A stretch of 64,000 nt of DNA from Cladopsammia gracilis (GCA_022457155.1 JAJGOT010000206.1:769001-833000), one strand, 5' to 3'; shown: positions 1-13,080, counted from the first letter of the stretch. The notes: a model not told the origin generated them from the letters alone. Translations and numbers: made by a program.

Positions 1-917
1 AATGCGAACTTGTTAACTTGAACTTACGAACTTTTGAACTGATTTTGTTGTTTTATTTTCATGTGTTATTTACTATTATTTGCTATTATTTCGGTCTTTG
101 CTGGAGAAAGAGAGATGTAATGTATGTTAATGCCATGCCTGTACTAGGCATGACGGGTAACTAATTAAATCAGTTGTTGCACTCAACATGGCGTGGTTTG
201 GTCGTACATTACACACCTTTCATTTGCAACACAAAATGAGCAAATAGAACATGACATCACATATTACCCGGTATCTTCCATATAATAATGACTCAATACC
301 AGCATTCACCCTCTTCTTTCCTGGCAAAGATCTACATGCATGTACAGTGAAAATGGAACTGAAAGAACTTGCCAACTAAATAATTCAACTACAAAAAATG
401 TCAATTAAAATTTTCAAGGAAGCTGAAATTAAAGTTTCCTGGATTCCATGGCTGTATGTTTAAAACTGTTATAAAAACTAGTATGCCAGTGCCTCCTTTA
501 AATCGACAGTGGTTGAATTAGTGGTTGATTAGGAGATAAACTAGAAAGGGATAACCTCTTATCTCCTTTTCACTTTTTCAATGGAATTGTAAATAAACAG
601 TTATTATTATTATTATTATTATTAATATTTTATACAATAAGACTCTTGTATGATGGTGTTATAAGGAATGGCAAAATAATTCAAATTCCCCACATCTGTT
701 GCCAGTTCCTCCTGCAAACCCCTCGGGCCTCACATTGATTTAGTGGTATGACATGTACAAAGCAAGTGACTCAGATACCATCATTCTTTTATTATTCAAG
801 TCCTCCTATGTTCAATAATTAAGTAAATTATGTTCAGTATGTTACTTCAATTCAACACTTTTTAAAAGTGCTACTTTCCAGTCTTATATTGCAAGTAATC
901 TCCTATTTCCTATTTGT

Positions 918-1025
918 GGATAGTCAAGTGAGGTAAACATGCGAGTGTCTATGCCGGAAAATTGGCTCAGGTAGCCAATATGTTCTTGCACACTGGCTTG
1001 CATGTTTCCCTTGCTTGACTATCCC
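918..1025. mobile_element. 108-bp hairpin MITE
   Basis: GGATAGTCAAGTGAGGTAAAC at the left pairs with ..GTTTCCCTTGCTTGACTATCC at the right. Confidence 0.6.
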
Positions 1026-4000
1026 ACCAAATAATCCCTGAGATAATAGAGACTCCCTACTTTGTAGTCTATATGATTGAGTCTCTCCAGTATACACTGC
1101 CAGAAGCTTATCACGTAGAAGCGTGCAACTACCCCCTATATGTTCAAAACTATGCTGAGGATTATTAGAAGTCCCAACCGACCAATCAGAACACGGATTG
1201 ATTTTTTGCCCTTATATGGAAGGAGGTTTTCAGCTCCACGCGCGTACGTGCGGCCGCTCAAATCGGCAAGAAAACTTCGAGGAAACTACAAGCGCTTCGC
1301 GAAGTATGGACAGCTTACTTTCACGGCTATTTTCCTCGCTACCAAATCACATTTTGAGGTTCAAAACTGAAGAGGAAAAGGTATCGAATATTCTAGTAGT
1401 TCTAAGAAGATGACAACGGAGTAAGGAACGACGAAAAGCCCGGGCAAGAAGCTCAACACCGCGAAATATGGACAACTCAGGTTTTTTCGAGCCTTGTTTC
1501 ATCTCTACCAAATCACCACTAAAATGGTTCTTTAAAGAATTTCATGTGTAATATGGTAACGTATTTTACTTGTTCAAATGTAGTTTCAAATTAGAAAGAT
1601 TGTTTAAGTCAGGTTTTTATGGTAGTAACGAAATATGAATTGTTTTTAACTTCACAAAGAGATAGAAGCGTACGGAAGAAGCAAAGCAAATTCTCATGAT
1701 TCAGTACGCAATGCCATGTGTTTTTCTGTTTTATTTTGGAAACAAAAGTGTTTTTACTTATAATTTAGTCTATCGCTCAAACATACAATATTTCGTGTTT
1801 GACTTGAGCTTAGGGTTTTTCTTCCAAAATCGGTTGGAATAAAACTTGTTGTAAACGGATTTTGAAATATGAACGGCGGCGCGGTGTTTATAAACATTCA
1901 ACAAATGAATGGGGTTAGTTTCTCGAGAAACTGTGGTGCTGTACAGTTCGCTGTATTTTAAACAGCCATCGCTTTTTAAAACTTTCACAAACTTTGTCAA
2001 CCCATCCTTACCGTGGTTTTCTTTGTATAAACTATAATTGTTTTGCAAAGCGATTTTTGAAAAGAAATGAGCATTCCAAATCAGTTAGTTTCAAACATGT
2101 TTATTTAGCTCTCGAGCCTACTACTTGTTTTCCGAATTTATGATTTCGTATGAGAAAGTTCTGATGATTTGTATCTTGAAAAATAATTGAACGTACTATT
2201 TTTAAAACTGAGTTGCATTGCGTTAATTTTGTTTATTTGTAAATGTGGCATCGCTTAGGTTCTGAACTCCCGAAGTGCGTTTTCATCATTGCGGGTTGTC
2301 TTGAGGAATTTTGAAGTTTTCTTATCATTAATTGTTTTCGAGCAGAAACCGTGATCATGAGCTTCTGTTTCGAGTTACGATTTGTTCTGAGTAATTTTAA
2401 CTGTGATAAACTGGCTGTTCAAGATCTGAAATGACCTTTCAAATACGTACGTACAAGTTATTTATTTCATTCAATTCTATTTGTCTTTGTTTTTAAATAA
2501 AAGTGTTTTGGAGAACTCTACATGTTGTTTGCATTTTTATTTCTTTTTCATCTTTCTTTGATGCAGGTGTCCTAAAGTTTTGAACTCTGTGTTTTTATCA
2601 TTTCACCGTATTTCATTCATTAACTAATTTTGATTGTTGGTATCTTGCTGTAGATACAAATCGCTGTGGAGTACTAAGTTAAACCTGAGACGGTAGATAA
2701 TCTAAATGGGAATTGTTTCGCTCTGCCAGTAAAGTTTTTACACGGTACATACAATTTCTCCTTTCCTCCGCTTCCTCCAGTTCGGCATAATCTCCCTTTC
2801 TCCAAAAGGAGTCAATGGCCGTTTGAATAGTATAAAGTTGACATTTTGGTCGAGTCTCAGAACTGCAAAGTGCAATTATTGACCTTTGTAGCAGCTTGTA
2901 TGAAACAAAATACAAGCTTTCCAGCAATTCAACATGCGCAAGTGTTGTGGGAGCGCGCGTGGAAGTAGGCTTCTTTCACAGCTCCATATTAGGAAGTAAA
3001 TTCTGATTGGCTCCCCTCGTTTTCTAAAAATCCCCAGCATCGGACACGAGTTAATCGCTTCTCTGTTATGAGCTTCTGACACTGCTTATAGCAGTTGTTA
3101 CATTTCTTGAAATATATATTCCTGAAAACAATTTGGGCCCAATAATTCAAATTTTTCAAAGTTTCAATTCTTATTGATGTATAGCAGGTTTTCACAAACC
3201 AAAAAAACTTTAGCTTCTTGAATTTTATCAGTGTTGTGAACATAAGAAATATTTTTTACATAAAACAAAATTTGGCACAGAATATTTTCAGGACCTTCAT
3301 GAGAAATGTATTACAAGTTCTTTTCCTAACTGCAAATTTGAAATAGACCTCATGATTAAGGAGTCAGGGAATACTTGAAGGGCTCAGTGCAAAAAGGGGC
3401 CTACTGTATGTGCTAATGTTTGAAAGAAAATCCAACAAAACATTTTATTTTGAGGCCCTGGACATGAATTTACAGTTTTAAAAGCACTTGGAATGGCAAA
3501 AATGCTTGAACGCTATGTTAGAATCAAGCTCCTTCCTAACATACCGGGATGTAATCTAACCATAAAAATGTCAACAGGCATCCCCAGACCATTACCAAAA
3601 CTCCCTCAGCAAATTACTAAAATACTGAACAAAATCATGCAACATCTCCAGATCATGAGTCCTGTAAGAGATTCAGAGAGATCACAACTTAAAAATTTAT
3701 TATATATTTTTTTTCCCTGAATAAAGCTATGCAGGAAAAGAAAGCAGGAACATTCCATGGAAGCTGACTCAGTAATCAAAACAATATATTTGTACATGGG
3801 GTGAAGAGCCTTCGGGCCGTTTAGAACCTGAAATACCTAGAAGAAAAAATATATGTATTTTAGATAAAAGGAATCAGTAAAAAATAGTATTCTGAGTTCC
3901 AAAAAGTTTGTTGTTATCCCGATAAAGCAAGTTTGCGTGCATCAATCACGCCATCACCTCCGGTGAAATCTTACAAGATAATACGTGACAAACTTCAAGT

Positions 4001-4454
4001 CGATTTTTCACCACTAAAACGGCGGGGCCCCAGTGGGCCCCCCGACCTTTTCTCAAAGTTTAACTATTAAACTTTAATTCCGTGCAAAAATAAATCGAAA
4101 TACTGACCGAACGATGCAAAGAAAGGGCAAACTAAATACCCGTGTCACACATTAGTGGTAAACAAAGATTTTGAAGACAACATGGTTTTCATTGAACAAA
4201 TTTGATACAAAATATGCTCACCTGAAGCTACAAGTTTGGTTATAGCTTGCCACGGTATTTCTCTTTCGGCCCTCCGAAAACGATAAACTAAAACGTTCGA
4301 TGAAACGAGAAATCAATCCAAGAACAGAGAGGAGACCTCAACACGAAAGAGTGAAGACGGCCGCCATTAGTATCACTAAAGTGACGCGTGATTGGACGAA
4401 TGAAGTCACGTGGACCGTGTCCAACACCGCCTGGGATAGTGCGAAGTTTAGATA
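1026..4454. other. No recognisable gene
   Basis: AT-rich sequence with only short frames that match nothing recognised. A degenerate direct repeat (TATGGACA..CTACCAAATCAC) occurs around 1,300-1,520. Confidence 0.5.
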
Positions 4455-4675
4455 ACCCCTGGTTCCCTCACCAGCAGGATATGTTTAAGGACCGGCAGTA
4501 GTAAAGGGTATGGGAAATGGGAAGTTTAAAGTCCCCCAGTTTCTCTTCCCCAGCAAAATATGTTTAGGGACCGGCAGTAGTAAAGGGTATGGGATACTGC
4601 GTAGTTTAGTATAGGCTAACCCTGGTTCCCTCACCAGCGGGATATGCTAAAGGACCAGAAGTAGTGAAGTAGTCA
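4455..4675. repeat. Degenerate tandem repeat, three units
   Basis: CACCAGCAGGATATGTTTAA..GGACCGGCAGTAGTAAAGGG recurs three times at ~80-85 bp spacing. Confidence 0.75.
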
Positions 4676-6006
4676 ACCACGACTTCTAATAGAAGTCTTG
4701 GGGTAACAATCTATAGAATAATCCTAGTTTGCGTCCTTACAACACATCTCATGTACTAGCATTTAACCATTCTTGCTAAAACCCACATAATGTGCTATTG
4801 AGAGAAGTTTTTTTTCTTATAGCTAACTAAGTTCACCAGGATGAACGTATGGACCCAATTCTTTTACTGGACAGACCATTATCCCACAGGACCAGATGAC
4901 CGCATTTGCAAGGTACCCTCAAGCAAAAAGAATCAAATAGGGGATATTGTCCATCATTTCCCCGATGGTGAAGACATATGTTGATCTATAATCCGCGCCT
5001 TCATCTTAATCTATTATTGTAACATTCGTATGAAAGAAATAAACTTCAGCTATGTTACGATTCATCTTGAAAACCTTTTTTCTGTTGACCTGTACATGTT
5101 GACCTGATTTATTTTAGTTAACCAGTTATTTTAGTTAACGACTCCAACCCCCAGGCTGGAGGTATATAAAGGGGTAGGAATTTCACGAATTGAAGTATAG
5201 AAAAGAATAGGGATAACTACCATTTAGGTATGCAAAAAAGGCCTTTCAAAATATCTCAAACAGACGCTAGTGGTAGTGCTAGTGACAATACATATAATGC
5301 TTGACGTTTTTCCGTGGATATCGTTCCTTAAGTTAAGTTCAAGGGTATAGTAAATACACCTTATTCGATGGTTTAACAAATAATACGTACGGATATTTTC
5401 GAGTCCCGCATAGGTGAGAAAAAATGCGAGGAATGAACGAAATATCTTTTTGTTTTACATAACAACTATTTTAATTTCTTTTTCACAACAACAGAGTACA
5501 GAAATACAAAACAAAAAATGTACCTACAAGATTTACAGTACAAGTCTAAAAGTATGCGAACGGAATATCTGCATAAGGTGTAATACGGCAATCTACAGCA
5601 GTATTGTGTAATACGCTCGGATATTTTGCTTTTAATGTTCTGTTTCCCTTATAAGGTAAAATGACGTCACAGTCAAATAATAAAGAGATGCAGTGTTTTT
5701 GTAGGTATATGAAAGGGTTACCCTTTCTGTCAAAAACGGTGTATAAAAGGGTAAGGGTTTGGACCTCGGGGTGGAGCATCCCCGTACAAAACTTTGTTGA
5801 GTACTCCCCTCCTCCACCCTCCACCGGGCTCCAATCTATGGAAAGTATCTCAGCAGTTTCACGCCGGATCAGCAGAACGGTTAAAGCGACACTCGAGTAA
5901 TAACTTTTCAGTGTTTCTTTCAATGCTGCTCAAACTTGCAACATCACAGACATTGTAATTCCAAAAATCCGTATAAATTTTGTTTTCCGACGTTAACGGT
6001 GTTTCT
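4676..6006. other. No recognisable gene
   Basis: AT-rich intergenic sequence. Overlapping short frames on both strands at 5.5-6.2 kb have no recognisable domain. Confidence 0.5.
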
Positions 6007-6215
6007 GGCGAGAAAAGAAAACTGCCCGTATGTAATAATGGGGTGTCCGAATAAAGCGGGTGTCCGTAGGGCGGGGTTCCACTGTTTTGTTTTCCCATAT
6101 AATTATAAATTAACAGGGGTAAATGGCGAGAAAAGAAAACTGCCCGTATGTAATAATGAGGTGTCAGAATAAAGCGGGTGTCCGTAGGGCGGGGTTCCAC
6201 TGTTTTGTTTTCCCC
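6007..6215. repeat. 118-bp tandem duplication
   Basis: GGCGAGAAAAGAAAACTGCC ... GGGCGGGGTTCCACTG occurs twice, 118 bp apart, with few differences. Confidence 0.9.
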
Positions 6216-6474
6216 TATCATTTTATGCCTTTAAAGGAAACTATATGTGAAAGCTAAAATACAGCTTGATATCTTCGGTTCTTTTAGCTGAATATTTCGG
6301 CAACAGAAAATTTTGGGAAACGAATCTTATCCCAGGAAATTACTAGTAGCCTGTGTGCGCATATGTGTTTTTACCTTTCCGAAAATCCTAGCTGACCTTA
6401 TTTTGTACCCAAAACGATATTTTTTATTCCTTCAAAAACAAAATGCGTTAAATTTTCTAATGCTATCAATTTTT

Positions 6475-7214
6475 AACACAGTGGGTCCCGTCCGAGTACA
6501 ATAGTTTTGACTATTCTCATTCATTCATAAGGCACAAAAACAGTTTAAGCATTCCTGTTTATTTGGCTTAATTCCCTCGGCGCATTCTACCCCCTCTCAG
6601 GCTGCTCCCTCGGGGTTATTTTTGCTATTTAAGCGTTCTCCCGTTTCAAACTCGTCCTCTCATTTCCACGCGGGCTCTTGGGGAAAACCAATTACATTCG
6701 CGTCACCCTACCCTCCTCCCCTTCAGCGACGTCTACCATCCCTACATTTATACTCCAACTCTATGACTTATGCAAAATTTTTTCCCCCATATCTTAATAA
6801 GCATAAGTCATACAGTGTCTTATCGAATGAATGTGAATATATTACCATTTCCCTCAGCAGTTTTCTATTACCATGGCAACAGGAGCACCCAACGAATAGC
6901 CCATTTCCGAGTTGCTCTTAGCCTCCTTTTCAAACCGAGGCCAAGTGCAAAACAATTCATATGGATATAAGTTTTATTTGCATGTGAAAGAAAACTTATT
7001 TTCATATGAATGGTTTTGCACTTGGCCTCGGTTTGTAAAGGAGGTTAAGAGCAACTCGGAAATGGGCTATTCGTTGGGTGCTCCTGTTGCCATGGTAATT
7101 AGAAAACTGCTGAGGGAAATGGTCAAAACTATTCATTCATTTCATTCATTTCATTCATTTCATTCATTCATTCATTCATTCATTTATTGTACTCGGCCTG
7201 GACCCACTGTGTTA
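6475..7214. mobile_element. Foldback element with outer TIRs and giant inner hairpin
   Basis: Outer TIRs 6475-6503 and 7186-7214 (TAACACAGTGGGTCC...CCGAGTACAATA, 3-4 mismatches). Inside, arms of about 132 bp (6844-6975 and 6991-7123) are nearly perfectly complementary around a 15-nt loop. A (CATT)n run fills 7128-7185. Confidence 0.8.
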
Positions 7215-9402
7215 CAAAAAGACAGGTGGTGTCTTTATGTACCACCCCTCCCCCACCTAAAAAGATGGTGTTTTGTTAGTATAGCACCCACTCCATCAGG
7301 AGTAGATACTGAGAAAAAGATTCAAATTTTACTAGCCCCCTCCCCTCCCCCCACCCTTCACAAGGTGGCTCCTCGTCGGTACACTGTAAAGGCAAATACC
7401 AGGGCCGTAGCCAAAAAAAAAAATAAGGTCTGAGGCAATATCCATGGTTAAATTCCCCGCCTAGCTATTTAGGGTCTTTATGATGACTACGTTTAAACAA
7501 AACACTGGGATCATGACTGAGGCAAGTGCCTCAGTTTGCCTCATACTGGCTACGGCCCAGAATACTGAGACGTAATGCCATCCAGACAAAAAAATATGAA
7601 TGAAATCAAAATTGAAAGTTGAAGACGCAACAACTGTACATATTAAATGCAGCTTCATCCAAAGTGAGAATCAGTACAGTCCTTATCTCAACATGACTTC
7701 GTTTTGTGATCTATATTTTTGTAACGAGATGTAATAATAATGTTTTCTCTTTAATAGGCTTTCTGAGTCACACCTTCCTGTTATGTCTTTTTATGTAGCT
7801 AATGGTAATTGAATTCCATGAGACATGTCGTGTTCTAAGAATGAGGGGAAAACTCTATAACTTGTGACTCCTTCCTGTGCTAACAGGATCCCCAAGCTCG
7901 CGAACAGACCATTTTGTGGCAAAATACAAGGATTTGTGTGAAACTTTATCGTTGATTTCCTAAGCGAACAAAAAAAAACAATAAACAGCCATTAAAGTTT
8001 ATATACCACATCACATGTCGTCTATATGTTGTTTTTTGACTGTCCGGGAGCCTGTAATCCGAATTTTAGCCTGTTTTGAATTTTTAGTTCTTTCTTACCT
8101 ATAAGGTTTATTTAACACAGTCTAAACTACTCATTAATGAGTTAAGACTTACCGTATTTTCTCGATTAAACGCCGGGCCCCGAATAAACGCCGGGTATAA
8201 TAGGGGAAGTTGTAAGTAAGCCCCTCAAACGTTTATTTGTGGTATAATAAACTTAAGATTTAAGGGAAAGGTACACGGCTGCCAAGAAAAACGAATAATA
8301 ACCCTTTCTTAAAAAATGGCGGGCGAGAAAAAACTGCTGATTCAAAGAAACGCCGGGTCCAGTAAGGGTCCGGTAATTGAGAAAATACGGTATATGTATA
8401 TGTTTAATACTTTTTCACGTACTGACTCAGTGTAAATCAATAAGCAATCACTCGGTTTCAGCTGAGGTGGGTATTTATTGTGTTCCCGTGTGTTATTTGT
8501 CAGTCTTGAAGCAGTTCTGTTTCGGGGAAACAGTGGACTGATGTAATAAAGAATAAGGAAAAGTTAAAGCAAAAACAGGAAAACGGTCAAGCCTTATTAA
8601 GCGGTCACCCTCCGGAAATAGCCAACAGACCGCATGTAAATGTATCACGCAATTCGTCACGCTGTTTCAGGTAAGCCGTGAAAATAAACAAAATTGAACT
8701 AGGTGAAAGTTATTAATGAATTATAGATGCTTATAAGCCGATTTCATGCCTCTTATAGTGAATACAATATTTTGTGATGAGATTTTTGGTGTTATTAAGA
8801 CTTTAAAGTCTTTAAATTTTTGGCCGCCATGTTGGTGTCCCTTCTGAAAAAATCAGCCTGGAAATCAGTTATGGTTGTTTGTGATTTAGGGTCAAGTAGC
8901 TTAATTTCGTGTAGCAAGTCATCCACTTTGCTTAGCGCCAATAAAAGTCAGTTCTTCGTAGCCTTTAAACTAGGTGACCGTTTAATAGAGGTGAAATACA
9001 ATAAAATTAGAGAAGTCTAAATGGTGACCGCGTCCGCTTAATAGAGGTGAAGTTTACATGGGGAACGATTTCTGGAAATTTTTTTTTTGCCAAGTGACCG
9101 CTTTATAATACAAATGTAAAAAGCCGCTTAATAGACGTTTGGCTGTAATAAACTGTTTTCATTTGTTACTTAGCATAACTCAATAATTATCGGTTTCTTT
9201 CGAACACAATAGCAGTGCAGCTTAGATCTTTCAGATGGTTTGTCCTTAAAAACGGCTCGTAACCAAAAATTAACAAAATGCAAAGACTGATCCAAGGCAT
9301 TAATAGGCGAAACTTTGTTTACAATTATTTCCTCATAAGCATATGCGCCTCATTCTCCAATCGAGTCGGCTGCAAAAAAATCAACTCCGAATATTGAGAA
9401 GG
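7215..9402. other. No recognisable gene apart from the MITE at 8152-8390
   Basis: Contains several AAGCGGT / ACCGCTTAATAGA motifs at 8,590-9,140 that look like decayed repeat ends. No coding support. Confidence 0.5.
8152..8390. mobile_element. 239-bp TA-flanked MITE
   Basis: TIRs CCGTATTTTCTCGATTAAAC / inverse ..AATTGAGAAAATACGG, flanked by TA (8150-8151, 8391-8392). The CGCCGGG motif recurs inside. Confidence 0.75.
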
Positions 9403-10085
9403 CATGTACAGTGTAGCACAATTAGTTTTCTCTGGAAATATAAGCCTGATATCCTAGATACTCTTTGTGGATACGTAACGTCAAGTTTTATCAACAATGA
9501 ATAAGTTCAACATGTTTATCATCGCGGTTTGTGTTCTATTTCTTATCAAGCTACGATGGCCCAAGAACAAAAGTCTTTACGATACTCTTTGTGGAATACT
9601 ATTTTAAAAACTTGAAATTTTACAAAGGATGTATGGCTTATTGGCGCTTTTGTCGCCCAACAATTTTGAAGTTTTTAACAGCAGATATTTCCTAGCCTGT
9701 GAACAGGCTTCTGTTAGGTTAAAATCGGCGAGCAAAACGAGTACTGGGGAAGAGGGAAGTTCAGTCAGCTTACTTACCCAATTCCCTAAAAAGAAGCCTG
9801 TTCACAGGCCAATATTTCCTTTAAAAAATACATGAAAAAAGCTAAAAATTGCATAGATTACTAAGTTGCACAAGCTCTTTCAACCTTTGAAGTCGGTTTG
9901 TACTTTGCACGATACCTTCTCTACGTAAATTCGTATGCTAATGAAATTAAGAGCAAACAATGTCATCAGCAATGATTCGCCTATTGATCGATATTGAACT
10001 GTACAAAATAACAAGACAGAAACTTTTAAATCAGTATCGCTCAGTCTAGCATCCGTGTCGGGCACTAGAAAGGAGAAAGAAAGGA
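9403..10085. repeat. Leader segment of the ~1.1-kb repeat family, copy 1
   Basis: Shares long similarity with 12648-13080 (GTGTAGCACAATTAG, CCTAGATACTCTTTGTGG, GATCGATATTGAACTGTAC, GCATCCGTGTCGGGCACTAG in the same order). No convincing coding frame. Confidence 0.8.
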
Positions 10086-10921
10086 AATGATTTTTCCACG
10101 CGTGAAAAGCACGAAGAGAGTCTGTGTGGAGCTCGAAGGAAGGGGTATCGCGATTCGTGCTCTCCCCGCGCGTTTTGCGTGAGCGCGTGGCTCTCCCACC
10201 CCTGTCGTTGTCTTGCGCTTGTCAGTCACGTGAACAATGCGAGACAATGGTCATGACGCATATCAGTTTTCCGGGAAAAAAACCCAGTTGAACTTCCTTT
10301 GTAAATCGAATTGAAATCTTTATTCAGGTCAGTTGAGCCACTGTTTTCGTTTTTCAATTATATCTGAGCAATGTGTTTGATTGCAGTGCAATACTTTACT
10401 TCCTCTAGGCTACTGTGACAAGTCAAGAAATCTAACTGGATTGGCAAGAAGGTAACCCATTCGGTGTGTTTCATGGTGTGTGCTCTTGATTCTGTTTCGG
10501 GGAAATACGACAAATAATGGACTGATAAAATAATAACTAAGGACATGTTTAGGGGTGGAAAACAGAAATAACTACCGTTGATACTCGGTTTAACTGAGTA
10601 GGTGTATTTCTATTGGAACAAACACGAACAGCCGATTGCTAACGGCGAATTAAATTACAGAAATCAATATACGATATTTTTAGAGCAGAACAATGGAGTC
10701 ATTGAACGTCATGCCTTTTATTTCGAATACCTTAAAAAGACAAGTTTTATAGAGAAAAATAAAGATAAGGCAGCTTGTTAATGAAAGTCACTTACATGTA
10801 AGTTATGTATAATATCAGTATTTATCTCTGTCAGCTAATAAACATTATTATACATTGGTGTCACTAGCTCGATTTTGATTGGCTATAAGCACGCAGCTAA
10901 TTATTGCTTGCTGTTTCTGTT

Positions 10922-11003
10922 ACGTCATACCTACAAACAATAGTTTTATGCATGCAGAAGTGACGTCATACCTACAGACAATAGTTTTATGCATGCAGAA
11001 GTG
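10922..11003. repeat. 41-bp direct repeat, two copies
   Basis: ACGTCATACCTACARACAAT...GCATGCAGAAGTG occurs twice head to tail with one difference. Confidence 0.9.
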
Positions 11004-11101
11004 ACGTAAGTTGTTTACTTACAAGTTGACTGCTGTGCATTGATCACTTTTTTGTGCGCGCTCTTGTCTTTACAAGTGCAGCTCAGGAATATGCATAATA
11101 A

Positions 11102-11251
11102 AACAATTATTGGATTCGGTTTTCGCATGATAGCGATAATTATCAAGGCCTCAGTTTGTGTTATCCGCCTCAGCCTTCGGCTTCGGCAGATAACACAAAC
11201 TTTGGCCTTGATAATTATCGCTATCATGCTCAACCTCATCCAATAATTGTT
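11102..11251. mobile_element. Hairpin (foldback) MITE
   Basis: Arms 11102-11165 and 11189-11251 pair over ~63 bp with few mismatches around a 23-bp centre that contains its own GCCTTCGGCTTCGGC mini-palindrome. Confidence 0.8.
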
Positions 11252-11590
11252 AATTCATGGTCAAAACAAGTGAAACGCATTTCAAGAATCGAAAGCGAAT
11301 TCTTAGAAGTAATTGAGTAAAATACGCCGTTTATTAAGCTTATTTCAACGTACCCCGTTTGAATGTGCTTAGCATTGGATTTTGAGCTTCCAGCTTGTTA
11401 GTCGTGACAAACGAGCCGTACCAAAACTGCTAAAATGCAAATACTAGCGCGTGAACAACATGACCTCCTCTCTGAATTAACGATTATCGTTAATTCTTAA
11501 TTTGCTCCGAATTAACGATTTTAGTTAATTCCGAACACTGTTACCCAGGACATTTCAGAAAAGAAGAAATAAAAAACAAAAACATGTTAT

Positions 11591-11661
11591 TTGGACTGCG
11601 GGATTCGAACCCGGAACTACCGCTACTAGGAACGTCTTCTTACCACTAGACTACCGAACAA
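11591..11661 (-). pseudogene. tRNA-like sequence (in hAT-like MITE)
   Basis: Minus strand: A-box-like TAGTCTAGTGG with a perfect GTCT/AGAC D stem, and B-box GGTTCGAATCC with a 4-of-5-pair T stem. The acceptor and anticodon stems do not pair well, so this looks like a decayed tRNA or a tRNA-derived pol III promoter rather than a functional tRNA. Confidence 0.6.
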
Positions 11662-11909
11662 CAAGGCGATGGGAAATTATATCTGCAAGATATTTATTTG
11701 AGTCTTACATAGAATATCATTGATCTACAGTGATTAGGCCTAAGCGCTGATTTCAAATGGTTAGCTCTTTGATGAGGTTTGGTGATCAAGCTTTTCCATT
11801 TACTTTCTAAAATTATTTTCAAGCGAGTGATTTTATAGGCTTACTACAGGGTGTAGAATAAGCGCATGAATTTTATTATGTTAACAAATTGAGGTTTGCA
11901 CGACCAGCA

Positions 11910-11981
11910 GCGTGGTGGTCCAGTGGTTAGAAGAGAGGATAAGTCAGCGAAGGGTCGTAGGTTCGAGTCCTGTCCGAACAC
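11910..11981 (+). pseudogene. tRNA-like sequence (second, opposite strand)
   Basis: Plus strand: A-box-like TGGTCCAGTGG and B-box GGTTCGAGTCC with a partly wobble-paired T stem. It aligns loosely with the other module, suggesting a common tRNA ancestor. No good cloverleaf forms. Confidence 0.55.
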
Positions 11982-12131
11982 TAAGGATTGTTCTTTTTCG
12001 ACAAAAATGCTGATTTCCCAGAATTCCTTTCAGACTGTCAGTGTTCGGAATGAACTATAATCGTTAATTCGGAGCAATTTAAGAATTAACGATAATCGTT
12101 AATTCAGAGAGGAGGACGGGTTGCGCGTGAA

Positions 12132-13080
12132 TGACCCCCTGTCTAGCGCCTGTCAGTCACGTGAACAATGCGAGACAATAGTCACGACGCATATCAGTTT
12201 TCTGGGAACAACGGGAAAAAACCGAGTTGAACTTCCTTTGCAAAGCAGTCGCGAATTAAGATCTTTATTCAGGTCAGTTGAGAGACTGCTTTCGTTTTTC
12301 AATTATATCTGAGCGATGTGTTTGACTGGAGTACAATACTTTATTTCCTCCAGGCTATTGTGACAAGTCAAGAAATCCAACTGGATTGGCAAGAAGGTAA
12401 CCTATTCATGCGGTGTGTTTCATTGTGTGTGCTCTTGATTCTGTTTCGGGGAAATACGACAAATAATGGACTGATAAAATAATAACATAAGGGCTTGTTT
12501 AGGGGTGGAAAACGGGACTAATTACCTTGAATACTTGGTTTAAGCGAAGAGGTGTATTTCTTTTGGAATAAACACGAACAGCCAACCGGCTAATAGCAAA
12601 ATTACAGAAATGAATAATTGTTGAATGCCATGCCTTTATTTCAACATACAGGCATACAGTGTAGCACAATTAGCTTTCTCTGGAAATATAAGCCCGATAT
12701 CCTAGATACTCTTTGTGGAATACTATTTTAAAAACTCGAAATTTTACAAAGGATGCATGGCTCATTAGCGCTTTTGACACCAGACAATTTTGAAGTTTTT
12801 GATAGATGATATTTCCTTTAAAAATATATGCAAAGGGATAAAAATTACGTAGATTACTAAGTTTAACAAACGCTTTCAACTTTTGAAGTCGGTTTATACT
12901 TAGCACGATGCCTTCTCTACGTAAATTCATATGCTAATGACCAAGTTAAGTGCAAACAATGTCATCAGCAATGATTCGCCTATTGATCGATATTGAACTG
13001 TACAAAATAAACAAGACAGAAACTTTTAACTTCAGTATCGCTCAGTCTAGCATCCGTGTCGGGCACTAGAAAGGAGAAAG
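12132..13080. repeat. ~1.1-kb repeat, truncated body copy 2 plus leader copy 2
   Basis: The body resumes after the hAT-like MITE and breaks off at ~12,647, where it joins a second copy of the leader (12648-13080). Confidence 0.8.

Larger units (their letters stand above)
10205..11447. repeat. ~1.1-kb repeat body, copy 1
   Basis: Begins GTGAACAATGCGAGACAATG and runs through CTTTATTCAGGTCAGTTGAG, GACAAATAATGGACTGATAA and AACGCATTTCAAGAATCGAA. It is interrupted at ~10,850-11,260 by 41-bp direct repeats and a hairpin element, and ends at the hAT-like MITE. Confidence 0.8.
11456..12123. mobile_element. hAT-like MITE with long TIRs and tRNA-like modules
   Basis: A 668-bp element with TIRs of about 85 bp (best-matched core 11464-11540 against 12039-12115, ~3 mismatches), beginning CAAC. 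It is flanked by a perfect 8-bp duplication CGCGTGAA (11448-11455, 12124-12131). An 8-bp TSD is typical of the hAT superfamily, which is the basis for the class. Each TIR contains a 23-bp near-perfect palindrome. Inside are two tRNA-like sequences on opposite strands. It has no transposase and is inserted in a copy of the ~1.1-kb repeat. Confidence 0.85.

Noticed and set aside
5546..6221. Overlapping 120-125-aa frames on the minus strand
   Set aside because: Run through a 118-bp duplicated repeat; no recognisable protein family and no splice evidence.
6912..7433. 173-aa plus-strand frame
   Set aside because: Passes through the foldback arm and the (CATT)n run (FHSFHSFHS), so it is a repeat artefact.
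12121..12312. 63-aa frame with counterpart near 29,559
   Set aside because: Part of the ~1.1-kb repeat; the other copies do not keep the frame open.
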